Source: Euglena gracilis (Eukaryota > Euglenida > Euglenophyceae > Euglenales). Taken from it: DNA of 64,000 nucleotides. A program made the translations under genes and the position numbers. Where the stretch lies: NCBI GenBank assembly GCA_039621445.1, contig CP154954.1:53828155-53892154 (forward strand), read 5' to 3'. The notes beneath the pieces were generated by a model that had not been told where the DNA came from, did not search any database, and saw nothing but the letters and a program-made list of their open reading frames with translations. Below, piece after piece: positions 22,171-34,800 of this stretch. Position 1 is the stretch's first letter; every line of letters starts with the position of its first letter.

Positions 22171-22655
22171 ACTTGGATCATTTAATACCCTGGGACCAGG
22201 ATTTTATTGTTTTTTCTATTCGCTTCAAGACCACCATGCTGCAGCAAAGCAACCTAAGACAAGAGTTTTCCCCCCATTCCATTCAGTCATTCCTCCACCA
22301 CAGGGCGTCCATGGCTGGATAATTGTTTATTTTCCCTGAGGGATGGCATCTGTGATGTTCAGCGATGTGCCACTGGATGGAATATTCATCGGCCATCTCC
22401 TGGCCAATCACCGCTTCCGTGAGGGTCCGCCATCCGTGTGTGCACGAGATCAGTTTGTGGTGTGTGAATTATGTGCCTGAAACGGGGACATTCTCCTGTT
22501 TGAAGGTCAAGTGTCCATGGTCAAGGGTTTCTGTTTGGGACGAGCTTTGGGACAAACCATTGCTTGGTGTGCCCCCCCCAAGCAATCTTGACCCTCAGCC
22601 TCTGGCGATTTTCGGGCTCCTCGACCCATCCCCACCTCTGCCGCCCGGGGATGTG

Positions 22656-22812
22656 CGTGAGTCCACCTGGCGGAAGGTGCGGCGACCAGCAGCTCCGAGG
22701 CCCAGACCACGGCCCTCAGCTTTGCAGAGGCCGACAGCCAGACCGCCGTCAGCCTGTTCCAGACGATGGAGACCACCGACCACGACGCGCAGACGCAGCA
22801 TTTCACCCCCAG
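22656..22812 (+). CDS. DYNC2I2: DYNC2I2 N-terminal exon (QT-rich)
   Basis: Ends CACCCCCAG before GTAGGTGTG. The frame reads ATSSSEAQTTALSFAEADSQ then TMETTDHDAQTQHFTPR, the glutamine/threonine-rich motif style found before the WD domain in this family. The acceptor is uncertain because a TGA lies just upstream. A possible 12-nt microexon at 22901-22912 (between TCCGCAG and GTGAGC) keeps the same phase. Confidence 0.6.
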
Positions 22813-25800
22813 GTAGGTGTGTAGACGGGGGGGAATGGTGGCGGTGGCATTGAGGAGGTCCCAGTTGCAGAAAAGGCAGTGTTTTGCTCGTTCTCCGCAG
22901 GAGAAGGTCAAGGTGAGCAGGAAATTATTGGAGGCACCTCCTGCGTGGAGGGGGGAGCCGTAAGGGGAGTGGGTGTTGGTTTTGTACAGGGGGCAGACAA
23001 TTGCTTAAGCACTGACCAACCCACCCCCCCCCGGGGGGGTGGGTGGGTGACTGGTTTTTTTTCAAAGTGACTGACTGGTTTTGGCCCGGACCCCTCCCCC
23101 CCCCCCCCGGGGGGGGGGGGGCGGCCGGGGGTGGGCAAAGTGGCTTTAGTGACCCCGGCGCCAAAGGCGCCGGAAAATTTTTTGGGCCTAAAAATGGCCT
23201 ACAAGTGATGGAAGTGGCGCGTGAGATTCTTTCTAGTGGCCGACCCCCCCCCGGGGGTTGGGGTAGACTGGGGATTTATTGAAAATGAGTGACTGGTGGT
23301 GGTTGTTAGAAAATGGGAGTGTATCCCCCCATTCCCCACCGCTGGGTTGTCGTAAGAAACTTGTAAATTACTGAGGGGTTTGGAGGGGGAAGGCAGGCAG
23401 GGGGATTTTCCGCCGGAGAACAGCCAGGGTGGGGAGTCGACCACCCCCCACACCACCCCCCCCCCCCACAGCTGGGCGAAGGGAAAATTTTTCCCAGAGG
23501 AGGGGGGGGAAAAGACATAGGGGGGCCGGGGGGAAGAGGGAGAAGGAAACCAAGGGGTAACGTGCAATGGGACGGACAAAAAATTTGAAGGGGGAAATGG
23601 GCAAAACTGGAATGTAAAGTCCGAAAAAACCACGGGTGAGTGAACCCCAAGGACAACCCCAATCAGTAAGGGTAGTGGGTGTTGTCAACCTTGAATTTTT
23701 TAGAACCAGAAATTTAAGTGCATGTAAGAGGGAGAGGGGAACAAGGAAAAAAGGTACATCAAACAGCCTGTGTCCTGGGGTAACAATCCTTTTTTCGCAT
23801 ATTACGCCGGGGAAAAATGGGCAGCTTAGGTGGTTATTGGGTCGCACCACCCCCCAAAACCACCCCGCCCCTTTTATTTGCACAAACACCATTCCAAAAC
23901 TGCAACAGTCATATCTCCGATGGGAACAAGAAACGTATTTGATTGAAGGTGAGAGGAGTTGTGACAAAAAAAGCAAAAGCCGTGATGAAAGTCCAAAAAA
24001 TTTCCCCAGAGACATCATTGGCAAGAAACAGCGGATCAAGTCAAAAATGATATGGATTCTGCCAAATGTGCCAGCTTTTTGTGACCTTATTTTCAACCCC
24101 CCCTAAAAAACCACCATTTTAACCTTGAATTTTTTGGAGGGTTTTTTTTGGTGAAAAAACATGTGGTTTTCCATCAAAAAAATTCATGTGTTTTGGGATC
24201 GTTTTCAAAAAACAAATTCAAATTTTCTCCCTGCCGTTCACCAAATCGATTTGAGCCCCCGCCGGATGAAAGGCAACGTGGGTGGGGACAAGAGACCACC
24301 ACTTCCCCGGTGCACTGGTAGGTCTCAAACCCAGAGAAACAGGGCACAGGAGATGTTTTTCATAAGAGTCAAATACGGAGAGAGCCATACACCCCAAAGT
24401 GCAGGGGATGGGAATGACAAGGTCCACGCAGAAAGCCTCCAGAACAAAATGGCAGAGGTTGGGGAAGGAGATGGAAAACGATACGCAGGGCCCAGCGCAT
24501 AGGGAACCAGGGGTGCTGGAAGCATGGAGTCACCCGATTTCCATGAACAAAGACAAAATATCCCCCCCAGGAGGAAAGACGGGCCTTGGCAAAGATGAGG
24601 AGTGTGGGCAAGGGGGGATTTTGGAGAGAAGACAAGGGACCAATGGCGGTAAGGAAGAAGGGAAAGGTGTAATTGGAGCAACATGCCCGCGGTGAACTCG
24701 AGACGTGGCCTCCGCCAACCTGGCAGTACAAATACCAACCCCAAGGGAGGACATCTTGGAGGTTTCGGGGCCCGGGTGTGACGCCACCGGATACAAGAGA
24801 TGCACCCCCCCCCCCCCACGGTTGGCTGGTTGGGCAGGAGAGTGGGAGCGAGAATAACATCAGCGTCACACATACATGTCCTGGGTCTGGCGTTTTTACA
24901 ATCGAAAACGCAACGGGGACAACTGCAAAAGTGGAATGAGCCGAAAAATCTAAGCATGAGAGATGCGGAAAAGGTGGAGCCCCACGGCGCTCGGTGGTTG
25001 CCGATTCTAACAAAGCTGTTACGTTCCCCAGAACAATCTTTATGGCTGTAAAATTCAAGGCGACTAATCGGAAAAGAGAACAAAAAGGGGGGGGTCCCCG
25101 CCCGCCGGAAATCGAACAAGGGAGAAACGAGGAAGTAGGGCCTTTTTGAGCGAGGGAGAAACCATGAACCGTATGGAAAGGGACTCTCGTGGTGTCCCTC
25201 CCATGAAAGAATACCGCGTCGAGAGGAAAAAAGAAAGAATCCCCCTTCGGTTATCCATGCCCCCCCCATGCTGGCTCTGGGGTCGCAACTCAACCCAAGC
25301 AAGCTGTTGGTTTTGTCCGGATTGTCTCACAATGGAAAATAGTGTGTTTTTATGCTCCATCAGCCAAAATGTCGGTGGAATGGACGGTTGTGTTCCTGGA
25401 CATCATCAACTATTGGAAATTGATCCGGGGGGGGGTAGGGGGTTAAGGTCCCTGGTCGAGGGTTTTTGTCCCTGAATAATGTAACATGCCCCCAGAAAAG
25501 TCCTGCCACTCAGCATTTCTTCACAGACCACCCTGCTTTACCACTGGCAGTCCTCCGTCCCCCCAGGATTGGCTCTGTGGATCTTGAATCAACCACCCTG
25601 CCAGCAAGCTGTAGTTTATGTCCGTGAGGTTGTTTTCCCGGCCAATGGAAAGTATCAAATTTTCCTTCTTTTCTCTTTTCCTCCCAAACGATCGGGTGAA
25701 TTGGTGTTACACCAGGACCCCTTTTTTTGTGCAACCTCCAGCACATATTTTTTGGCAGGGGGGTTAAGGATAGGGTTTAGTCAAGGTCGATTTTATGCCT

Positions 25801-28800
25801 CTTAAAACCAAGACCCAGGGGGGCCCTGCACCCTCTTTATTTCCTTTTAATGTTACCAGAGATTTTTGATGCTCGATGCAGGGGTCAGACTGGGCCCGGA
25901 AAATGGATGCGCACTTGGCTTGAGCCAACCGTCCACACCAGCACGTTGGGTATTTTCTTTTGTGTTTTCAAAGAATTTTTTGAAATTGTTTTTTCAAATG
26001 ATTGTTTATTTGAATGGTGGTCATTTTCGTTACCTCCTTGCTGGGTGAGACAGTCGCTCCATGTGACGCAGGGCTGCAGGTGACAGGGTTGTCATGGAAC
26101 AGTAATGGCACCGTGTTGGCTATTAGCTATGGCCGGATCGATGTGGTGGGCTGGTGCTATGACAGAGGGTGTGTTTCATATGTGTGATTGTAGTCCATGC
26201 ATTAATATACGTGCAGAGTCAACAAAAAAAACCGGTTGCACAGAAGTACACACAGACAGGCAACCACATGAGATGTTGCATAAGGTGTTGAATAACAAAA
26301 AATGCAAGTGTATGGTTTTTTTAGGCGTTTTAATTTTTTTTTCAGTTTGTTTGAGGCATTTTCAATTTTTGAGGTGTCTTTTTCCAAGGGAAGTTTAAGG
26401 ACCATCTCGACATTGGACGGGGGTCCAAAATCAAAAAAAAAAAGTTGAAAACCCCATTTTTTTCAACTTTTGGTGGATGGAGAATGTTCCAGCGATGCAA
26501 GAAACAGGGCGGTTCATAAGGGACAGGAAGTTTTTTTCCCCTCAACGACCGCCCCTTGAGGACTGCCTTTAGGCCTAAGGGACGGCCAATGGCTGATCCA
26601 GGATCGAACGGAGTCAAAAAAAAATAATAATAATAAAGTCGAAGAACTCTTTTTTTTTTACGTTTTTGGTGGATGGGCGATGGTGCAAGAAATCATTTTT
26701 TCCCTCAAAGTGGACCCATTTTTGCCAAAATATGGCCATTTTTTTTCCATTTATCAGGAAGCCTTTCTGCTTCTTTTCCGTTAAGGACCGCCCTGGCGAG
26801 AAATCATTTTTTCCCCAGAAATGATTTGTTTTTGCCGAGGTTTTGCAATCTCATTCTTGCTTGCATTTCGACACTTTTACCAGAAGGATTTTCTTAAGGT
26901 TGTTTAAGGTTGTTAAAGGCATTTTGGCCAAGAAATGGAAGGTGTTTTTTAAAGTTTTTAAAATTTTTTCCAAGGCACCTTGAAGAAAAATACTGCCTGG
27001 CTCCCATGGCAATGGATCACATTTTCATTGGTGGTTTTCATTGCATTTTGTCTTGCTGGCAGCACAATGCAAGACATGCGAGGTTTTGGGATGCCGCCAA
27101 TGCAGGGGGCGGGATTTTTGGTACCCGTACCAGCGTCGCCTGCCGCCCTCCCCCGGGCTGCAGGTATGTCTGCACCTGGAACATCCTCCGAGGCGATGTC
27201 CGCCCTACCAAACCTGACCGCTGCTTCGAAGTGGACAACTACGTCACCTGCGTCGCCCGTGGTTGTGGCTGGCTGGAGGGGATGGACCGCCGCCAGCAAC
27301 GCATGCCAAGGTGGGGCATCTTTGTTGATATGCCGCCAAGCCCAGCCATGCCGGCGCATTCCATCCGGACGAGCCGGCCATCCTGTGCGGGGGCACGTAC
27401 AACGGCGAGGTGATTGTGTGGAACATCGCCCTGGAGGTGTGTTGTGGCCCCGACTGCCTTTGGGACACCCCCCTCAGTGTGAAGAGTGAAAAGCTAAGGA
27501 CAGTAAACCCCCCAATAAGTGCACAGCGCGCATTTTAAGGACGTAATTTCGGACCCCAAGGGGTGTGCACTCATTAGGGCACTGCGCATTTTTTTTTAGG
27601 CCAACCCCAAAAGGTTTACGTTTCCCCCACTCTTTTTCAATTTTCCCCCTATTTTGTGATTTCAAGCTTGAGTCAAGTGATTATGTGTCAAATTTGGGCT
27701 TGGACGATAGAAATATTTGGTTTGAGAAGGAAATTCTGAGAATTGGGTGTGTTTTCCTACCGAGATATGACAGTGATTTCTCCTTTGGGGGGGGGGTGCG
27801 CACTTTTTAGGGAGGTGGTGGTTTCGGACCTTTGGGGGCAGGCATTATTTTTTAAGGCGAAATTTCTCAAAATTATTAAGGGTTTTTAAAGTTTTTTTAC
27901 GGTTTTTTGAGGATTTTATAAAAAAAATTTAAGGGTTTTAAGGCATTTTTCCTCAGTTAAAAATGGTCCGACCCCAAAGATGGCCCCGATGGCTTCAGAC
28001 TCCTCTGTGAGAAGCAACGGGGATCAGGACCGCCCAGGAGAGCGAAGCACCATTGAATCAGGGCGGTCCATGAGGGACAGTTTATTTGTCTACATGCAAG
28101 CAAATGTCCTGAATAGGTTCAGAAATTTAAAGTAATTGTTATTTAAAAAAATGGATGGTTTCGTGTTCTGGGTTGTCAATGTTATGTGGTTGCCAGAAAT
28201 TGTATTTCTGCGTTCTCAGGCATTGTGATTCCCCCATTTCACCTGTGCATATGGTGGGATGTGCTGGGGTAGAAGGTTTTTGGTGTTTTTAATAAAAGGA
28301 TGGCCCTGGTGCTGATGCGAAGCCCGGGAACCGCGCTTCCACAAATATGATTGTGGAGCAGCGATGGGCCCAGAAGGATGCGGAAGGAGAAGAGAGGTGG
28401 CCTTGGCTGGGATGCACCAGGTCGGGTGACCCACTCTGTATCCCATGCAACAAGGTGTTGAGCAATGTGTATGGCGGCACTGCATGGGCACACGTTTGGT
28501 ATTGCTCATGTGAAAAAATTTGATTATTGGAGCGCGATTGGGTTTCCAGGAAAGGATATTTATCTTTTGAAAGTTGAAGATTCTCATTCAAGTGAAGTGC
28601 GCGGCCAGCTGCAGCCCCTTTCCCGACCATCCACACCCCAAAAAACAAACTATTTTTGAGCAATTTGCGTTGACTCCTCTGAGAATGTCTCAAGTAATTC
28701 AAATCAAGAAAGATGTGGTTGCAAGTTTTGCTTATTCTGGCCGCCCGCTTGGGGATTTTGATCAGTTGAGGCCACTTTTCCAGAAGCTGGGAGCCAACGG

Positions 28801-31800
28801 CATTAGGAATGTGCCGCGAGCAGCATCTTTGATGGTGTCGTATTTGCCGGCTGTGTTTGATGATCATTTCGCAGCATTGCAGAGGAAGTTGGCTGGAAAA
28901 AAGTGTGTACCCACTCAGTTGGTGGAAGTTCTTGTGTTTTTATTTAGGTCTCTCAATGGAATTGAGGAACCCCCTTATTTTTGGGCCGTCCAGTTGTGAT
29001 TGTGATTGTGCAAGCCATGGATTTGCGCATCATTGGGAACGTGAAGATTGTGGAGGATGACCAGTGTGGTCCAGTCCGTAAGGCAGGACTGAGCAGGGGG
29101 GGGGAAAAAATGCAACTTCAATTTTTTTTTTGCATATTTGGGTTTTCCGAAATTGCAATTTGCATTTTTTTTTTTTTTGCATTTTCAAAAATATTTACCC
29201 AAAAATTATTTGCGGATATGTTTGCTTTTTTTTTGCATTTTCATTTTGCATTTTTTGCATTTTTTTATTTTTTGCAATAAAAAATTTTTTGTCCTGGAAA
29301 CTTTTTTGCAGTTGGTGGCCAAAGCTCTTGTTTGCAGTCTGGCGGTGCCTGGGTTTGTTGTTGTCATTCTTGGGGTCATCCTTGTCAGGTGGTTTGCTTG
29401 ATGGCAAAAGTTCTTTGAGAATAAGCACTCCACAAATGATGAGGTTGAAACAAAGTGCCATTTGAACTAAAGAGTGTCAATGGGTCCTCAACACAAGGCA
29501 ACATTTTCACCCACAAAATTGACAGTCCTTTTCTGAGGTTTGGAAATGTTGGACCTGAAGCAAAAAAGGTTTGAAATGAAGTTTTTTGCCAAGAAAAATG
29601 TCAAACATAATTGCTCAAGGTGGAATTTGGGGCAGTTTTTTTTTCTTGCAGTTTTATCAAAAAAAAAGAGATTAAAGAGAATTTTGGGAATTTGGAAAAA
29701 AAGAGTTTTTTTGTGAAAAAAATGGAGCCCAGATGGGGCAGGGACTGGGGGTGGGTAACCCAGGAACTGGCGGCAGGGGGGGGGGGGGGGAAAACAAAAA
29801 GGAGACGCACCAACTGGGTGGTTGGACGGGAGCCCGGGAGAAGGAACACCTAGAAGGAGGTGACTTATAGTGACAGCAGTAGGAGCCCAATTGGTGACAA
29901 TTATTGTGTGACAGACAAGCTTGTAGGAGAGCAAGGTGGTGTCACAGTGGACATGGGTTATTAGGCAAGCAATTTGTTATCCACAAAGATCCAGTGTTTT
30001 CTCATTTTTCTCGGTTGCAATATTTCTATCCTCCATAGGTTTTGTGCAGTTTTTTTTTGTTTTTTTGTCATCTGTTTTTATGCTCTTCAGAACGACCATC
30101 TGACAAACACATGGAAGATTTGGAAGCCTTCAAGGATGTCCCTGCAGAAGTGGGGAAAAATATATAAAACCCAACCCAAAGCCCCTTATTTCCATGTGGT
30201 AAATGCAGACCTGCTGCTGACGAGATTGAGGTATTTTATTTTCTTTTGAAGTGGATTCACCTCTATATTTTTTGTCTTAGATGGTACTCAATGGCACCAG
30301 TGAACGAGCAACACGAAAGAGGTTCCATTTGGAAACCTTCTGGGTGGATATGAAAGCCAGAACGCCGGTGCTATCTGGTTTGGCATTGGAGTACATCTAT
30401 ATTTCTGGAGTCAAATGCAGATGCTGAAAGAGCGCATGGTGTTTTGAAACGAATCCACACTGCTCAGAGGCAACGTATGCAAACTGCAAGCGATGAACGG
30501 GAGTGAACAATTCTCTTTTTCAGCCTCCGTTATCAGTGGACACAACCTGAAGATGCTGCTCACACTTCATTTCAATGGTGATCTGGTGCCATTTTGCCTT
30601 TCCTATTGTTTTGACGTCATTGACCCTGAAAAAAAAAAGGGGCCGCAAAAGGTACAGCTCCATTAACTGTTGCGTTGTGTCACACAGCCTTTGGTGAACC
30701 GAGGCGACTGAAATTATGCCAGAAACCTTGGCAAACAATCCGGTTTTTCACATTGTTGTTTCACAACCGCGCTCTGCATTGACTGGCTTTATGCGTGGTT
30801 TCAGACATGCCATTATTTGTTTGGGTGACAGAAAATTTTTTTCAGGGATAATTTTAAGGTTTTTTAAGGTTTTTTTCATAGGGAAGAATGCACAGAACCA
30901 ATTAAAAAAGGGAAGAAAAGGACTTCCCCCGGTGGATTTTTTTAAGGTTTTTAAGGGTTTTTTTAAAGGTGTTTTAATGCTTTGGTTTTTTTTGCTTCCG
31001 TTTTTATGTTGCTCTGAGGGCGTTTGCCATTGCGAGGGCGTGATCTGTGATTTGCCATGTGGCAGAAATCTGATTTTGTAAACTGCTGCAATCACAGTTG
31101 GTGTAAACCCCCCTACTAAATGCGCAGTGCCCTAATGTGCGCAGTGCCCTAATAAGTGTGTAAGGCGCCTCTCGACCAAGCATGCCTTAAGTCTTTTAAG
31201 GCGCCTCTCGACCAACCACCCTTTCCCTGGAATTGGGGGGTCCGACCAGAGGTGGACTGGATTGGGGCTTTTTAGGCTTTTTTTTTCTTCCCGCCGGGTC
31301 CAGCTCTCAGCCGGGTTCCAACCAGACAATCATTTGGTCATTGGCCTTCCCCTCCCCCTGGGGGGAGTGACTGACTGGTTTTTTCAGAGTGACTGATTGG
31401 TTTTTGGTTTGGACCAGGCTTGTGCTTAGTCGGGTGCCTACACCATGGGGGGGGTGCTAGGGGCAGGCACCCCATAGCACCCGATCCGACCCCCGGGGGG
31501 GGGGGGGAGGGTTTTGGCCCATAGCACCCCCCCCCCGACCCTTGCGCCGGGGGTCCGGAAAAAGGCCTGTTTCCATGAAAATTTTCTAGGCCCCCCCCAG
31601 ACCCCCCGGGCCGCCGGGGGGGGGGGGATGTGCCTAAAGGGTACCTGGCCACTCACCACACAGCAAGCTGGGCCAGAAGCGAAGTTAGCGCCGGCCATAA
31701 ACAGACAAGAAGCCTTAGTGCAACTAAGGGGGGGATGTGCCTGCTATGGGCAGGCACCCTACAGCACCCACCCCCCCCCCCCAGGGTTTGATATAAGGAG

Positions 31801-34800
31801 GGCGTACATGGTTTAGGTGGGGGGGTGTCCCCCCCCCCCCCCACCCCCCCCCTCCTGACCCGCAGTCGGGTCCGGACACCCCCCCTCCAGCCTGCCAGAG
31901 GGGTCCAGACCGTCTCTCGGGGGGGTCTACGCCCCCCCCCAAAAAAGGGTCAATTTTTTCCTCCGGCGCTTTGCGCCGAATTTTTTTTGCATTTTTGGCA
32001 CATTTTTGCCCAAAATGGCACCTTTGGTCGTTTTGGGGGTCAAAAATTTTCGGTCACCCAGACCGCGCACCTGTTTAGGTGGGGGGGGTGTCCCCCCCAC
32101 CCCCCCCCCCTCCTGGCCCGCAGGGGGGGTCCGGACCACCCCCCCCACCTGTCCTTATATCGAACCCTCCCCCCCCCCCGTCCAGACATTCATTTAGTGT
32201 GGTACACCAAGGTTGTCATTTTGTGGTTCACTGTGGACACCACAAAAATTTTTGTGGTTCACTTGTGGACACCAAAAAAATTTTTGTGGTTCACTTGTGG
32301 ACACCAAAAAAATTTTTGTGGTTCACTTGGGGACACCAAATTTTTTTTTGTGGTTCACCTGTGGACACCAAAGTAATATTTGTGGTTCATATGTGGACAC
32401 CAAAACATTTCCCACCGCCTGCTGACATTTGCATCATTTTCTTTCTCATCAACAGCAATGAAGCAATCTTCTTTGAACATTTTTGACTCAGGCGGCGTAA
32501 GTTGGCCAAAAATTCTGGTGCTCTAAAAACAGAAGAGGAAGCGGAAAACCACTTCCATAAAAGGGTCATATTTTTCGATTTTTTTTGAAGAGGTTCTGAT
32601 TTTGGCCAATTCCGGTGGACGTTTGGCTCACAGTAAAGGAGACCTATACAGTCGAAAACAGACCTGAAGGTCAATTTACTTTCGAATTCTAGTAAAATCA
32701 ACAAAACCAATCAAGAAATACATGAACAGGAGGAACCGACAAAAACAAGCGTTGTTTCTGCTGCCGTAGGCCCCGAAGGAACGAAACAGAAAAATTAAAA
32801 AAAATGGAAGCGGTAAATATTGCATTCCGCTTCAAAAGCAGGAGATGTGCAACGAAAACTGAACGCAATCAATCATACAGAATGTAATGTGAAAAATATG
32901 CATAATGTTTGCACACCAAAAATGAAGCGTAAAACCGCTTTGAAAGAATCTGTGAAAAAAAATAGTATGGATTGAAATGATCAACAATGATCACCAAACG
33001 ATATTCCAATCCCAATAACAACGAAGAACGTTAACATTTATGAAAATTATGAAGATAACAGAAACTGAACAAACTGAACAGAAATTGAATGTCACTATCC
33101 AAAGTGCATAATGCAAATACGTCAAACCACGTGGAGACAATTGCACGATTGACGAAGGGTAGAACAGGCGAAACAATACAGATTTTCTGTTCACTTCCCC
33201 GTGCTTCACTTGGAAGGACATTTCGACATGACATTGGCGTAAAACCTGCAAAAAATTTTTTGGTGTCCACAGGTGAACCACAAAAAAATTTTTGGTGTCC
33301 ACAGGTGAACCACAAAAATTTTTTGTGGACACCACAAAAATTTTTGTGGTTCACCTGTGGACACCAAAAATTTTTTTGTGGTTCACCTGTGGACACCAGA
33401 AAAAAATTTGTGGTTCACACGTCTTTTGTGAACCACACTAAATGAATGTCTGCCCCGGTCGGTAAGCACAAGCTTGGCCTGGACCCCTCCCCGGGGGGCA
33501 GGACAGAACGGGAATCGCCCAAACAGCCAAGGTGGTGCGTGGGGTCGACCACCCCCCCCACCACCTCTTCCCGTATTTCCTGGAGCAACAATTTTTGGAC
33601 CTGAAAAAATTTTTTCTGGTGCCTTCGGCGCCGGGTGTTTTTTTTGACCCATTTTGGGACCCACATAGGGGGTCCCCCCCCCAAAAAACCCCTCAAAACC
33701 CCATTTTTTCACAGCTTCCAGAAATTTAATATTTTCTCAAATTTTTGATTTTGAGAGGTTTTTTGAAGCAAAAAAATGCTGTTGAAAATCCAACAAAAAT
33801 TTCCAAGAGAAAAAATGCCAGTAAAATTTGATTGTGCTTTTGGTCCACTTTTTTTGACCTTCGTTTCCCCCCCTAAAAACTACCAGTTTTTAAACCTGAA
33901 ATTTTTGAGATTTTTTTTGTGAAAAAATGTGGTTTTCCATCGAAAAATCATGTATTCTGGGTTCATTTTTCAAAAAAAAATTTCGGCCAAAATCCCCGTT
34001 TTCCCAAAATCGGTGAAAATGCTGTGGTGGGTGGGGGGGGGGTCGACACCCCTGGGGGGGGGGGGTCAGCCAGGGGTGGGCAAAAGTAGTTTGAGTGACC
34101 CCGGCACCAAAGGAGCTGGGGAAATTTTTTTGGCCAAAATACTTTTAAGTGACTGGAAAGTGGCCGGATTTCCTGAGTGGCTGACCCCCCTGGGGGGGGG
34201 GGGGTGACTGACAGGTTTCCCGAAAAAAGTGATTGACTGGTTTTTCGAAGAGTGGAGTGACCCCCCCGGGGGTCAGTAAAAAATTGTATGGGAGGGGTCC
34301 CGCCAGCACCTGTTTTCCAGCCGGCCCTCGGGACCCCTGGGGGTCCTTGAGAAAACCCTGACCCCACCGATTCGCCCACCCCGCCCGCCCAGGAGGACAA
34401 CCTGGTGGCGCAGACCACCAACACGCTCAGCACCCACGTCCTCCTCCACACAGACCCCGTTCACAAGGTGCTGTGGGCCATCAACCGGAGGGAGGGCAAG
34501 GCGAAGTCAGGGCGGTCCTCAAGGGACAGGGAAGGCCAAGGGCTGAACTGGGGTTTGAACGGGTTGAAAATTAAAAAGGTCGAAAACCATTCTTTTGACG
34601 TTTTGGGTGGATGGGCGATGATGGTCCAAGGATGCAAGGAATCAATTTTCTCCCCCGATGTCGACCTGTTCTCGCTGAAAAATGGCAAATCTCTTTTGGC
34701 CATTTTCGTGTGTATTTTTCACTGAATGTGCTGGGACAGCGAGTTTGTTTTTTTTTTAATTTCTTCAAGGACCGCCCTGGGCGAAGTACGTCATCCTCAG

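Noticed and set aside
25080-25120. tRNA-derived SINE on the minus strand
   Set aside because: A TTCGATTTCC-like B box is present but no A box at the right distance and no acceptor stem.
24325-25302. 325-codon minus-strand ORF and overlapping 229-codon ORF
   Set aside because: Composition follows the purine bias of the + strand, no domain or splice logic is visible, and they lie in a DYNC2I2 intron.
26400-26510. Small RNA or snoRNA gene suggested by repeated CCAGCGATGC motif
   Set aside because: The motif recurs in every family D element and is part of the repeat body.
32225-33420. CRISPR-like array
   Set aside because: The repeats are tandem without unique spacers, inverted at the two ends of a TIR element, and the window is eukaryotic.
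34500-34790. GT-AG splicing of the exon MITE using GTCAGG as donor and GCGAAG as acceptor
   Set aside because: The donor and acceptor exist, but joining them drops one nucleotide and breaks the frame.
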